A stretch of DNA of 64,000 nucleotides from Alisma plantago-aquatica (Eukaryota; Streptophyta; Magnoliopsida; Alismatales; Alismataceae). The stretch's first letter is position 1. Every line of letters starts with the position of its first letter. The position numbers and the translations under genes are program-made. This document shows positions 46,210-59,739 of this stretch, in pieces. Location: assembly GCA_963693085.1 (NCBI GenBank), contig OY856413.1, positions 470,015,879 to 470,079,878 on the forward strand, in the 5' to 3' direction. The notes under the pieces were generated by a model. It was not told the origin of the DNA. It saw nothing but the letters and a program-made list of their open reading frames with translations, and did no database searches.

Positions 46210-47250
46210 TCCCTTACTGACTGGTGGTTGTGGAGGCACTGTCTTTGACTCATCCTTACTAGTTACTGGATCAGAAATGGGGAATGCATTTCTATATCTT
46301 TCTCACCTACTTCGTCTGAATTTTACGGATATGGTCGATCGAAGGGGTGCATCCTCATCTCAATTTTGTCTTTTGATTGCATGAAAATCGTAGTTTTAAC
46401 ATGGGTAGAGTAGGGAGTGGTTTGAGTTATATACTTGGTCAAGAGTTGCATCCAATCCTTGTAGGCTTGGTTTTGTTAATTTTTGTCTTACTTATGTGCA
46501 AAGGAATCTAGATGACATTAAATGTTTTGCAGATTTAGAAGAAGTGTATCAACCCTATCATTCACTTGTTGAGCAATCACCATGATTTTCTAGAGAATAC
46601 ATCCTCCTTAAAGTCTATGTATAAGGAGGTGTCTCTAAAGGAAGTTCGATCTGTGTACCTCAAGTTGGCTGGGGGTAGCAAGAGGCTAATGACCCCTTGC
46701 TTGGGGTTCCCTCAATTTTCTTTTGGGATGCACTGACTGTTTAGACTTGCTATTGGGTAGATAAAGAGTTGTGGAAGGTAACCTACAGGGGTAGAAAGTG
46801 GGGCCTATTGGAACAAAAGGAGATGGTGGACTACCAAGTATGTCAGCGATGGGGTATTGAGGCATGTTGGTGTTAAGGAAGTAGGGAAGTGATTGGGTGG
46901 GTTAGCTTGGGTTTCACTGGGGGAGGATAGGTGTGAAAATCAGGGCCTATTGTTGGACTTCTGTTGGTGGAAGAGTGGATTGTAGGGAGAGTGGCCGAAA
47001 GTGAGGGGTATCTACAAAAGGTTACTGCTCCTGGGGTACTAGGGAGAGATGGGCTGACGTTGCTAATGTTGTATGTTGTCAGGTTGGGCATGAGCTGAAG
47101 ATAGGGTAGATGATGACAGACCAAGCTTCTAGCTTAGGATGGATGGGATTGTTTTCGTGAAATCAATAAATAGGTGATTGGTGGAGAATAAACAAGCCAA
47201 AGCAAGAGGATCAGCCTCACAAAGGTGAGATCCAATTTTATGATGACTAC
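46210..47250. other. Unclassified sequence before the LARD-like element
   Basis: No ORF or family match I can see. The last five bases, ACTAC (47246-47250), would be the target duplication of the next element. Confidence 0.3.
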
Positions 47251-49009
47251 TGTTATGACCACATTTGTGCTTAATTGGTAAATACGTTTTTACCTAAATG
47301 ATTGCATGCTTAATTAGATTGATAATCTTTTAAACATGATTGAGGATGGTAGATCAATTATTATGTGTTAAAACTAATGAGAACTCTAAGATTGTCTTTA
47401 TTTGGAATAATTAGGGTTTGAGAAGTATAAACCCCCACCGATTGAAATTAGGGTTTCAACCAGCACACTCGTGTTGGGAAAGAATGGGAGAGGTGATCAA
47501 AGGGACTTTGAAAAAAAGAGTTGGACACTTGGGTAGCATGGCCGTGGTGGGTATCATGGTCGTGTAAGGTTGTTTGGTGGCACATTCATTCTAGGCCACA
47601 CGACCATTTTGAAGAAATAAAAGTCTTGGCCATTTTTGTGCTCGAATCTGATGGAACTAAAGCATCACGTATGTGGTAGGAAGAATGGAAGTTTTGGATC
47701 CATATTAGCATGGTCGTGGTACCTTGCATGACCATTCTAGGTGTGTCTAAGTCATTTTTTTCTTCAATCGACTATTGTAATATAGAATTTCACAATTTGA
47801 TTTCTAATACTTTATTGGTAGCTTGTAATGTTCTAATTTTTTTATTGGAGCTTTAAAACTCAATGAGAAACAACATACTAATTTTTAGTAAATGCTGGAT
47901 GAGTTTTGATCTACGTATTAAAAGATATTAATCAACATTTTATGACAACAATTTTTGTTGAAAAAGAAGAAGTGTAAGTAGGGACAATTTGCAATTGACC
48001 CAAGCACTGCATTTTCTCTATATAATAAACCTAACACACTAGGAGCTCTCATATTTACTGATTCATTTCAAAGAAATGAAATTCTATAGAGAGAGGGAGA
48101 GTTAGGGTTTGGATGGAGAAAGTGGTGGTGATAGCGATCTAGGGTTTGCTCTTCCCAAAATTGATGAAACCAAGTAAGCTTGTCATCTCTATATAGCTTT
48201 TCATGGTGATTGTTCTCTCACATGTGAAGATTATTTCTCTCCTTTGATTTGATTCAAAATTATATCAAATCTTTCCTTTTCTCACTCTTTCTTCACAATT
48301 CTCCATTCCTAGGGTTTTTGAGTTGAAAGGAAGAAGAAAGTGGGGATTTGCTAGGGGTTTGATATAAATTTGAGAATTGCAGATGTGGGGATATGTTTTT
48401 AAGGTTTTTTTTACACCTTAAGTGAGTGGGTACTTCCTTTAAATAGTATATTTCATTAAATTGTATAAATCCTAAAAAAATCTTCAATTCCTTTGTATGT
48501 GACTACAAACCCTAAATCTGCCATTAAATTTAAGCTTATGAAAGATGATCTAGAAATGGATTATTTTCTAATTCTGATGAATTTTAGATGATAAAATCAT
48601 ATTAGCAATATATAGAAATCATTTAAAATACAATTCCTAAATTTATTGCAGAAGTTATAAGAATATAACAAAACTAGAGTTTTCATTTATGTCTAAAATT
48701 GATGTAAAATTGAATAAAGAACTTTTCCTATTTGAATCTGCTTGTTTATGAATGATTGTTTTTTCTAAATGCATAGTACAAATATGCCAGATACTAGCTT
48801 GGATTTCATTTGATGTTATCAGTGTTTGCTTGATATCTCAGTGAAGAGGGTGAAACACAGAGGAATGGGGAGTTTTGAAATTTATGAATAGACATCATGA
48901 AATTCAACTGACATGATTCTTTTATCATTATAAATTTATTAATTCAATGTTATTCTTGATGCATGATATTTTAGTGAATGGTGTAGAAACCCTACAACTC
49001 ATTCCAGAG

Positions 49010-49057
<48 letters not shown>

Positions 49058-50530
49058 TTATATATGAATTGTTGAAAGCAATCTTTATTCAATAAAAGTT
49101 TATGATGCATAAAATCCTTATGTGAGTCACGTGCTATGTGAATGAGGAAAAGGAAACTCTAAGGACATGGCATTTGGTGAATCAAGTAATTTCATATCAA
49201 TGTTTCTCAGTATGAGATGTGGTGTTGCTCAACAATTCAATTCTTGGTACATATTACTAATGATTTATGAAATAAATTATTGACTTATCTAAATTAAGAA
49301 ATGTTGATGTCATTATTGAATCGTGAATTTAAGGAGTGAATTAAGCATTTAGATGCCCTGAACACTACAGAATCCTTCATGGGAAGGCCTGTGATGTGCA
49401 GAGGAAACAATTTCCTGACTGGAGGTAGTTTAAATTGAGGTAAGCCGAAGAGCACTGGTTGGGTTCTGGGGTCTTCACCGGTAGGGTAGACTCCTTATAG
49501 TTGTGTGGTACCTAACACCAACTAGTACACAACAAGACTGAGGTTTTTGATTCCCCACTTGAGTACCAAGGTTGAGGGAGTTGAGATATCTGGCCACTCC
49601 CATTAGCCGTTGAGAGCTAGAAGTGGAAAAGCCAAATGTAAATGGGGTCTTACTTGAGAGATAGGCTTAGGAAGTCAGGCATGCTTCTAAGCCTTGTACA
49701 GTGAGATTGTATCTTACTGCACTTCATTCACATGTTGTGGTACACTTCATGTGGGTTCAGGGCATAATAAGATGAATGGGAGATTAGTCAAGTGTGTGTA
49801 GTTATTTATATATTCTTTGTGGTTATCTCCAGTAATTTTCCATGTGTATGTTTCTAAATTTCTAGTTCCTTGTGTGATTAATCAAGTATGCTCATACATT
49901 GATTTACTCTTTTTGGATATATAGAATATCCTACCATATATGTATGCATGTGAATGATTATCCCTCTATAGTTCATCTTCATTTTACTTTAAATTCACTT
50001 TCTCAATAATATATCTTTTACTATTAAAGTGGTTTATACTATTTCTTTGAAGTACTCATATACTAAGCAAGTAATCTCACCCCGCAACTCACAAATTTTT
50101 AGGGAAACGTAGTTTAAAGATGTCAATGCATCTTGGTAGATCTACCACAAGAGTTATGTATCTGATTACTCAAGTTTCATCGATTCGTATCACTCTAGGT
50201 CCTTTTATAGAAATGAGAGTGTTGTAAATGATGATGTGTAACTTTGTTTCCTTAATAATAGAGAATATATCTGATTATCACATTGTGTGTACATGGAAGT
50301 GTGAGAAATAGAATGAATGTTTGGATATGTATCTTTATTATTAAAATCAGATTTGATTAATCAAGTTTTAAAATTTCCCTTGTATAGTTAGTTTATATGA
50401 TTGAATGTGATAAAACAAAGAGTTTGATATATCGGGGGAAAAGGTTAAGGGTGTTTTTTGTATAATGTTTAATCCTCAATTTATGCCCTTATCTCATGAT
50501 TCATGGTTATAATGACATGTGGGTGTAACA
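47251..50530 (+). repeat. 5' LTR of the LARD-like element
   Basis: Starts TGTTATGACCACATTTGTGC and ends GGGTGTAACA. It contains CATGGCCGTGG/CATGGTCGTG palindromes at about 47535-47740, a TATA-like TATATAATAAA at 48019, and a (TA)n tract at about 49014-49055. It aligns with 54552-56430 over its first 2 kb. Confidence 0.88.
49014..49055. repeat. (TA)n microsatellite in the 5' LTR
   Basis: About 20 TA units. It falls in the part absent from the 3' LTR. Confidence 0.9.
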
Positions 50531-50533
50531 ACT

Positions 50534-50545
50534 TGGTATTAGAGA
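50534..50545 (+). promoter_or_regulatory. Primer-binding site, tRNA-Met type, diverged
   Basis: TGGTATTAGAGA, close to the canonical TGGTATCAGAGC, lies three bases after the LTR. Confidence 0.75.
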
Positions 50546-52197
50546 ACAAGCTAAGTCACCAAGGACCACTAGGATAGAAATCCAGAGTCATAAGTGTGGT
50601 AGTTAGGTAGTGATGTGTCAATTTCTCTAGAGGCCTGAGTGTTTGGATATCCTGGCCCGGTATCTGCTTAGGTTGACCAATATTAAGCTTCTTTGAATAT
50701 TCTTCTCTAGATGCCCTGGCCAGGTAAGTAGAGGGAGGATGGGAAAGAGAGAAACCCTAAAAGTATTAAGGTTAGAAGACTTGAAAGTAATGAAGGAATA
50801 AGAGGATACTGATAGAATAATATAAAACTTTTTATTTATATTGTTGTTTTGATTGGAAATGAACACAAATGCTTTTAGATATACTTGAATCAATATTTTG
50901 TTTTTATTAATATATGTATGATTCCTTTAGATTATTATACAATATGAAGGTACTTTATTTATTGTCTATATCCTTTGTATCAAGTAGATTAAAAATGATA
51001 TTTACATGAGTTTTCCCTAAGTGGATATTCTTCCACATGTTTGAGATAAATAGTAGTCAGTTAATCTTGAGTAGAACTTGGATTCAAGACTGTAGGTTCG
51101 ACCTGATCTGGCTGGCATGATGCTTTACTGGGATCTAATGACTTCTAATAACAATGTAATAAGAGTAAACTCTGGACAAATTAAACTCATATTGTAGTAA
51201 AAATGTACATACACTAAGATACTAAAATATAAGGGAAAGACTAGAATAGCTAACAATCAGTTGGATTGATATCTATGATCCAGCTTTGGGGCCTCATATA
51301 AGAAACCCTAAATTTGCAATGAAGGAAGAGAGATTATAGATACAAAGCACATGTTAGTATGTGACAACTCAAAATGAAGAAGAAAGGATGGATAAAGAGA
51401 GTTGAATCATATAACTAATTTAGGCACTTTATTTTATTTGAAATCAAGGAAAGATAAGAAAAACTACATAGGAAGCCAAGATAAAAAGATTCAGTTATGA
51501 GGAATGCATTATCTAATCGAGTAAGATGGATTTATGTACTCTGAAACAAAGGGAAAATAGGATAAAAGAGTTAAGTATAGAACAAGTACAAAGATGTGGA
51601 GAATTTTCAAAACAATTAAAGTGAGAAGAACTAGATGAACATATAAATTATTAGATTAGGATAAGAAACTTAGAAAAAACAAAGAGAAATGTCGGAGATG
51701 ATAAGCTTGATTAAATAAATAGGGTTACATGATGTAGCAAAGAGCATGAACGTGTCATTATATTATGAACTCTAATGCATTCATCCTCATTAATGTTTAG
51801 ATTTAAATTCTTAATAGAGTGACTACCTTGTTTAAATCAAATATACTAAATAAGTTCCTTGACATGAAATGGAACTATCTCAAAAAAAGAAAAAAAGGTA
51901 AAAGTAAACAAATGATCAATTCATATAAAGGTGAATTATATTTAGAATAGAAAAACTTGATTACATGAAAAAAATGGTTGATCCCTGCATGAGTTGTTAG
52001 ATTTGAAATGAAAAACATGTAATGTATTAAACATAAAATGAAACTAGTAGGGACAATATTGATTTATAATTTCAAATTCATAATAGTAAAATGATAATAA
52101 GAAATATGTGTGGCATGAATACATAATGATACACGTGAATGAGAAACATGATTATAAGAGATAAGTAAAAGTTAATAATGATATCTGGAAGAGTATC
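50546..52197 (+). other. Non-coding interior of the LARD-like element, first part
   Basis: A-rich, no gag or protease motif in any frame. Only ORFs under 90 codons, without known domains. Confidence 0.6.
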
Positions 52198-52978
52198 ATA
52201 TAGGGAGTCAATGACTCTCTATATGGAGTCAACAACTCTCTTTCTTATAGCATGTTGGCACATATGGAGTTCTAGGAATAGGCATGTATTCCAAAACGAA
52301 ACCCGCGATCCTCAGCAGCAGGCGCGGACCATCATCAGAGAAGCTGGCAACCAAATTGAAGCATACAAAGATGATGCCTCCCCACCCCGGATTACTGATC
52401 CTGATAGACTGAAACCATGGTCTCCTCCCCACCGTAGGGTCCTCAAGTTCAATTCTGATGTTGCTGTAAAACGTGATATAGCATCATGTGCTATGGTGGC
52501 CAGAGATGAGCATGGCAGGTGGAAAGGAGGAGCAGCAGCGCACATTTTTACACAAGATGTCGTTGAAGATGAACTTCTAGGAATCATTCTAGCCATGGAG
52601 GTTGTGCAAGCAAATGATGTTGAATCTGCGATCTTCAAATCGTATTCGACAACCGCCATTCACCTAGCCAAGACTTTCGCATGCGAATATCCTAAGTATG
52701 TGAAGTTAGTTGCGAAAATAAGGAACCTCAAGAAGGAAAATTGGTCCTTCATGCATGCTAGTAGAGAAGGAAACACTGTGGCTGACACTCTAGCCAAAAA
52801 ATACCTTGCTCAGAGCGAGAATTACACTTTCTATATTTCTCCTCCTTTTGATATGTACGAGTTCCTAATTAGGGACAAATGTAAGGGTAGTAGTACTACC
52901 TTGTTTTCTTCTACAGATCTTATTAGTGATTGTACCCTTTATCCGAATTTGCTCACAAGAGGAGGGCGGGATGAATAA
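52178..52978 (+). pseudogene. LINE C-terminal RNase H-type domain
   Basis: A 266-codon open frame. The first 12 or so codons lie in flanking DNA; LINE-derived sequence starts near 52215 with a CWHIWSSRNRHVF motif typical of the end of plant LINE ORF2. The plant RNase H-like domain spans residues about 85-210: LKFNSDVAVKRD (first Asp), EDELLGIILAME (Glu), SREGNTVADTLAKK (last Asp). The usual ESDS active-site block reads FKSYSTTAI, so the second Asp appears replaced by Tyr, which should abolish catalysis. The true start is upstream in the lost 5' part; the ATG at 52178 is a chance codon in the host element. Normally this domain removes RNA from the cDNA hybrid. Confidence 0.85.
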
Positions 52979-53029
52979 GATAGCCTCCTGACTTTCAATA
53001 AAAAATAAAAAAATATAGGGAGTCAATGA
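52198..53029 (+). mobile_element. 5'-truncated LINE insertion with 17-bp target duplication
   Basis: ATATAGGGAGTCAATGA occurs at 52198-52214 and 53013-53029, flanking 798 bp that is more GC-rich than its surroundings. The insert ends in an A-rich tail (AATAAAAAATAAAAAA) right before the second copy. A long target duplication, A-tail and 5' truncation are the marks of target-primed LINE insertion. Confidence 0.92.
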
Positions 53030-54538
53030 TAAAAAAAATAATGTAGGGGTTGAAACATGAGGGAGTAATATAGATGATAAAAGAGAGAGATTGTGAGATG
53101 CGAGAAAGTACTAAATATTCAAGTCTCCTTGATGATTACTAATTACAACTAGATATGAACAACATGTTAGGTGATTACTCTAAGATCGTTTGTCTAAATT
53201 TCAAAATCATCTTCTCTTTTGTATCAAGTTTAATGAGTGTAACATGGGATGAAGTGAAAAGGAAATAAATACTAAACGATATACAACCATCATGGGAAAC
53301 ACATATATTGAATGTACTAATGACAAATAATATGGTGATGAAACCCTAGTAGGGTAAATAAGGAATGTAATCTATCAAATATGCAAAATAAGAGAAAATA
53401 AATTCAAGATATAATATAAGGAAGACTTTAGTAAACTCCAAATGAGCAAAAGTTTGAATTTCATAGTAAGGGTGTAATATCATGTCACAAGAAGATCATG
53501 CTATTGAATAAGGATCAAACTCTACAAAGTTTAAGATTGTAATAGTTTAAAGGATGTCACTAGTGATTTGACCTTGAGCAATAACATCTCTATAAAATAA
53601 TATCCTGAGATCAACATATGAGAAGAAAATAGCAATGGTAGTAATTTCAGGTTTAAAGGTTGCTAATGGGAGAGATAGATAAACAATAAGGAAATGTCCA
53701 AGAATGGGGGATAAGAAAAAGACTTGAAATGCAAGAAGTGTGATTTGAATAGAAGGAGAAGTGCAACATGATCTGAAATAAATTCTTGCAGTAATAGCAA
53801 GAATGATGAATAATTCATTCTCACCACAAATATTTTTATTTTAGAGATGTTTATTATACTTGATCAAAAGGAGAAGGATAAGTAAGAAGTAGCGAGTAGT
53901 ACTGAATAAGGAAGATGTAAGAGAAAACAAGTGGCTTTCAATAATATGTGAATTTGTTTGTAAGAATACAATGGTTGAAGGAATATCAAGAAGTACATTT
54001 GTTTACATAATATTTCAGCTATACATGTACAAGCATTGTATGTAACTGAAAAGATCATTATAGTTTTAGTCATTCATACAAGTACTTCAGATAATTGTTG
54101 TTAAATATAGTGTTGCAGCTTGTGAGTGTTTGTGATTGGAGTAGCACAATAGTAAACTTCAAAACAACACAATCAACTATCTTTAATAACTCTAATGTGA
54201 TGTAGAATAATAGTATAGATTGATCTATATGAATTGAGATGGTTGGATCGTATTTCCTGTGCTAAGAAAACACCTCAATAGATTACGATAGCAATGAAAA
54301 TGATTATTTCTCTTTCTCATTCCTATTATTGATTTTTACATAGAAAAATCTTTTGTTGTCATTAAGAAGTCTTGTATTTAATTTTTTGTGATTAGACAAG
54401 AAATAAAGGACTCAATGTTGAAAACAACATTCAAATATGAAATGCAAGAATATAGTGACATATAAGATTTTTGAAATTTAGAATAAACCTTGAATGAACT
54501 TTGACTACATATTTATGTTTCAAGGATGAAACCTTTTT
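53030..54538 (+). other. Non-coding interior of the LARD-like element, second part
   Basis: A/G-rich, many GATAAG, GAGAA and AATGATG strings, no ORF longer than about 70 codons and no domain. Leads into the PPT. Confidence 0.6.
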
Positions 54539-54551
54539 AAGGGGGGAGAAC
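54539..54551 (+). promoter_or_regulatory. PPT of the LARD-like element
   Basis: AAGGGGGGAGAAC directly before TGTTATGAC, preceded by CAAGGATGAAACCTTTTT, as in Tekay/Del-like chromoviruses. Confidence 0.9.
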
Positions 54552-56430
54552 TGTTATGACCGTGTCTCTACTTAATTAGTAAATCAAGGTTTACCAAAAT
54601 GATCACATGCTTAATTAGATTCATTTCTTAAGCCTCGCTTAGGATGGTAGCTCAATTATGACGTGTTAAACCTAATGAGAACTCTAAGCTTGCCTTCCTT
54701 TTGAAGAATTAGGGTTTGAGAAGTATAAATCCTATTTAGTTGAAATTAAGGTTTTCACCCAACATGCCCATGTTGGGTAGGAACAAGCGATGTAATTAAA
54801 GGGACCATGAAAATGGGAATTAGAGGATTGGGCTGGATGACCATGGTGGGTAGCATGGTCGTGTATGGTTGTTGGTGGTACGCGCATTCTATGCCACACG
54901 ACCGTTTTGAAGAAATTGATGTGTTGGCCACTTTTATGCTCGAATTTGATCGAACTAAGCCACCACAGTTGTGTACAGAAACACGGCCATGCTGGGTCCA
55001 TCTTTGCACAAATTTTCTACCTTTCATGGCCATTCTGGGTGTGTCTAAGTGATTTTGGTCTTCAATCAATTGTTTTACAGATAGCAGTATAGCAGCTCAC
55101 TATTTGATTTTAAATAATTTTCTGGTAGCTCATAATTATGAATCTTTTATTGGAGATCTTAAACTCAGTGAAAAACAACATACTACTTTTTTGTAATTTT
55201 AGGATGAGTTTTGATCTATTTAGTAAATGATATTTAGTAACATTTATATGATAGAAAATTTTGCTAAAAAAGAAGAAAGTGCAAGTAGGGTCAATTTGCA
55301 ATTGACCCAAGCACCTCAATTGTTATATATGATCAACCTACAACACTAGGAACTCTCATATTTTGTGATTCATTCCAGAGAAATGAAATTCTTGATAGAG
55401 AGGGAGAGTTAGGGTTTGGATGGAGAAAGTGGTGAAGATGGTGATCTAGGGTTTTCTGTTCCTATAATTGATGAAATTAAGTAAGTTGTCATCTCTATAT
55501 AGGTTATTCTGGAGATTCTTCTCTCACATGTCAAGATATTTACCCTCCTCTGATTTGATTTGAAATGATATCAAATCTCTCCCTTTTCTCACTCTTTCCC
55601 CATAATTCTCCATTCCTAGGTTTTGTGAGTTGAAAGGAAGAAGAAAGCAGTGATTTGCTAGGGTTTTGATATAAAATTAATAATTACAGATGATGGAGCA
55701 CGTGTTTAAGGTCTTTTCACAATTTAGGTCAGTGGATACTTCCTTTAAACAATAGATTGCATGAAATTGTATTAAATCCTCAAATATTTATAATTCCTTT
55801 GTATGCGACTACAAATCATAAATCTTTCTTTCAATTTAAGCTTATGAAAGATGATCTAGAAATTGATTTTTTCCTATTGTGATGAATTTCAGATGATAAA
55901 ATCATATTAGAAATTGATATAAACAATCTAAAATATAATTCCTAAAGTTATTATAAAAGTTATAAGAATATATCAAAATATAGGGTTTTTGGTTATGTCT
56001 AGAATTGATGTGCAATTGAATAAAGAACTTTGCCTATTTGAATGTCCTTATTTTATGAATGATTGTTTTATCTAATTGTGTAGTACAAATATGTTAGATA
56101 CTATCTTGAATTTCATTTAATGTTATCAGTGCTTGGTTGATATCTCAGTAGAGAGGGTGAAACCCTAGACAAATGGAAAGTTTGGAAGTTAATAAATTCA
56201 CATCATGATATTCAACTAACGTGATTATTTTATTGTGATAAATTCATTTATTCAAGGTTATTCTTGATGCATGATATTTCAGTGAATTAGACGTTTAAAT
56301 GCCCGAAACATTTTAGAATCCTTCATAGGAAGGTCTATGTTGTGGGGAGGAAACAATTTCCTGACTGGAGGTACTACGATCGAGGTAAGGTGGAGGGCAC
56401 CAGTAGGGTGTGGGGGTCTTGAACAGTTGG
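54552..56430 (+). repeat. 3' LTR of the LARD-like element, left part
   Basis: Starts TGTTATGACCGTGTCTCTAC and follows the 5' LTR, including palindromes at about 54840-55045 and the TATA-like box at 55323. It lacks 362 bases present in the 5' LTR (48973-49334). It is broken at 56430 by the next retrotransposon; the remainder should lie right of the window. Confidence 0.88.
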
Positions 56431-58643
56431 TGTTATAACCCCAATTTTTGGGTTCATTTGCTGAGAAATGTAATTTCTCATATTAAAGATATTTGGACAA
56501 ATAATGATACAACTTGTTTTAAATAAATGGATTTCATTTACAAAAGCCTTGATGGTTGTTTTGTGGGCTTTATTGGCTATTGGGCCCAATAACAAGGAAA
56601 TGAAAAAAGGAAATTCAATTATTAAATAAGTAAATGAGAAAATGGAGAAAAGAATGAGGTAGAAACATCTAGAAGGCAAAAGAATGTAATACAAGGATGG
56701 ATTTTGTTCCTATTGGGTTCCTTGGGTTCCAAGGAGTCCAAAGTTCCAAGGAGTCCAAAGGAGTCAATAAATGATGTGGCAATGTTTCATTTGTCCTCTT
56801 ATGTTAAAACTTGAAATAATCGTATCTCCATATTCGTAACTCTGATAGTAGCAAATAATATATGTATTTTGCTAAACAAATGAGAGGAATCCATTAAAAA
56901 TGGTTTTAGAGGTTAATTCCTCATGCTGTTCTAAAAGTTGTGTAACTTATCAACTTTAATGAATTAAAGATTAAGAAACTCTATTTTTTATGATTAATGT
57001 AATTAGTAGAGTTTAATGGATGATTAAAGTTTATATTAACTTGTTAATTGTAAAAATGTACATTAAGAACAAAAAGGATGAACTTTGCACGTAATTCGTT
57101 TAATTTAGAGTTTCATGTGCATGAATATACTTTAATGGGCCTTGAAACCCTAATATTGGTAAATGCGACTATTAATGGTTTTAATTATTTGAAATCATGA
57201 ATAAAGCTAAGATATAATGACTCTAAGCTATTTCAAGCATTAAATTTTATAATTTGTGGATAAATGCCCTCAAAGTAGTAATTAGGGTTTTCTAATGAAT
57301 AAAAGGTAGGATTAATGACAAATAGAGTTCATATGTGAATTAGACCATAATGAACTATGAATTGATGATGAATGTGCATAATGATCTTGTCATGGATTAA
57401 AAGGATAAAACTAGTAGATTTAATGTAAAAGAAGCTTAATGAAATTAATTGATGGTTAATGGTGCCTTTAAATCTAAAAATAGGGTTATATGTTGTTAAG
57501 ATAACCTTAATATTGAAGAATAGATAAAATAATAAGGGTTTATGAGTAATGGTATAAAATTAGGGTTTAAAATAGTAAAACATGAAGGGAAATCCTAATT
57601 GCAATGGAAACCCTAAAAGTGAACTAGAAACCCTAGGAAGTGAGCTAGGTTTAATAGATCTTGATGACCTGAGTAATAAAAGGAAATTGTATGGTTATTT
57701 CAGGATCTTGTATGTGTGTTTACTTGGATTTCTTACTTGCATGGATTATTCTGTCTCAAATTAGCTTGACAGGTATGTGGTTACACTTATGAATAATCTC
57801 TCTAGTTTCATGGTGATTCCCAAATGTTTTATCGGTTGCTTGGAAATAACTGTTGGATGCCTATTTATTTCATGCAACTATAAAGTGACTATGATTATCA
57901 CTATAAATGTGCATACCTAACCGACTCAGATCCTGGTCCACCTCTGTGGCTTTGCAAAGGCTAAAAAGGGGTAACCTAGAGTAAGGTCTAGGTTATCATG
58001 AGTTAGAAATTGGGCTACCCACATGTAGTGCCATGAGACTCTTTAGCATGCCATGATTTAAGGAGTGGGCTACCTACGGGTAGTGCCATGTGACTCAACC
58101 CTAGAAACTAGTTCACCTGTTAGGTGGGATCATGAGGGGTTTAATGAGGATCTACCATAAGGAAGGTAGAATCCAAGTCCACTACAGGGATAGCGCAGAG
58201 GCTAGGGTATGTAGGGATTGAGAAGTTATGCGGAAAACGTAAAGTTGTTTGTTTAAATCATAATTGACTGATTACATTATTATTATAGTTGCATGATTAT
58301 TGTTTCCTCCACATACCAACTTTATGTTGACCGACATTTTGTTTGTCAGTGTTTTAGGTACAAGCCAAAAGGACAAACAGTAAATCGTCATATTGTGAAA
58401 TAGATGAATTAATATACAAGGAGGATTAGTTAGAGTAGAATTCATATGTGGATAGAAGTTTGGAGATCCAAGTTGTCAAAGGTATGCAATGTTTTTCTTT
58501 TTTTACCCTATTTCAGTATAGTTGGTAGAATTCAATAATTGTTATTAATTATTTGTCGAACCTTTGATCCTATTACTTTGGATAATGGCTCTGACCTCTT
58601 AGTCTCCCTTAATTGGGGGATACTGGGAGGCGGGGTTGTTACA
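56431..58643 (+). repeat. 5' LTR of the chromovirus-type element
   Basis: Matches 60448-60589 almost base for base over the available 142 bases. Contains two copies of GGGCTACCNACNNGTAGTGC followed by CATG (about 58013 and 58067). No CG palindrome cluster was seen here. Confidence 0.85.
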
Positions 58644-59739
58644 TTTGGTATCAGGTGGGGTCGTTACATGGGTAAAGATGATGTGAGTTGGAACGTTGCT
58701 ATGAGGAATGAGGACAGAGATGATAATGTGCCCTTGTGGAGTGAATGATACATGGATAGTTTACAAACACTAAGAGGAATAATGTAGTCATATTATGAGG
58801 ATGTTGTTATCATGAGCTATGAGTTCGAAAAACTAAGAGAATAAGCTTAGAGTTTTCTTGATGAAGATAGACTTAGAGCCGAGATGAGATGATAAGCGGA
58901 ATACATGGGAGTGTATGTCTTCAACGTTACCTAACACCTAGGGATGTGAAGTGGTAATGGATGTTTTGGATGAGATACAGCTGCCTAGTTAGATGGAGGC
59001 TAGAAGAGGTTGATAGGATAACCCCCAGTTGGAAAAAGAGATAAGTTTGGCTAACACACAGATGTGACAATATTGGTTGATCAAGTTAATGGTTGTTTGA
59101 TTAGCCAACCCATGGCTTATCATGATGAAAGGATGGTGGTATAACCTCATATGCACTTCTCTGAAAGGGAAGGTGATGAAACCCCGATTAGAGTGGTTTA
59201 GGGTTTCAGAGGAATCGACCTTAAAGAATCATGACAATACAAGAGATCATGATTGAAGATCACCATATACCATGGTACCAAAAAGATAATAAGTGACAGT
59301 AGTACTTTGGATGCTTAAGATGAAGTCGCATGGGGTATGTTGCCATGCAAGTCATGAGGTGAAGGACGAACACCAGTAACCTAGTGTATCGATATAGAGG
59401 ATAATACAGTCCCTGAGAAGGAATGGGAGTTCATCACTATGGATGTTGTGATAAGTCTCCCCTAGACCAAGGAAGGTCAAAATGCAATATGGGTTATAGT
59501 AGATCGCCTCACCTATATGACATGAGAAAGAAACAGTACTGCCAAGGGACAGATCCGGTTGAACTACATATGAGAGAGATGGTTCAACTACACCATGATA
59601 CGAGTTTAAAAGTTCTTAAGTATAACCTAAAGATACACTTCCATAAGGTGGAAGTAGGTACATGAAGATCTTGATGTTGGTACCGCTTATCACCCCTAAC
59701 TAATGGTTAATATGATCCAGACTAGAGGGTCTGATGAGA

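Larger units (their letters stand above)
47251..56430 (+). mobile_element. LARD-like non-coding gypsy-type retrotransposon (3' LTR interrupted)
   Basis: A 5' LTR (47251-50530), a tRNA-Met-type primer site, about 4 kb of interior without any gag or pol domain, a strong PPT and a 3' LTR starting at 54552 are all present. Large LTRs with a non-coding interior fit LARDs (large retrotransposon derivatives), which rely on proteins from relatives. A LINE has inserted in the interior, and a second retrotransposon interrupts the 3' LTR at 56430, so the element continues beyond the window. Confidence 0.8.

Noticed and set aside
54732..55092. Overlapping ORFs on both strands in the LARD 3' LTR
   Set aside because: They are short, overlap each other and lie over the palindrome cluster; the 5' LTR copy is not open in the same frames.
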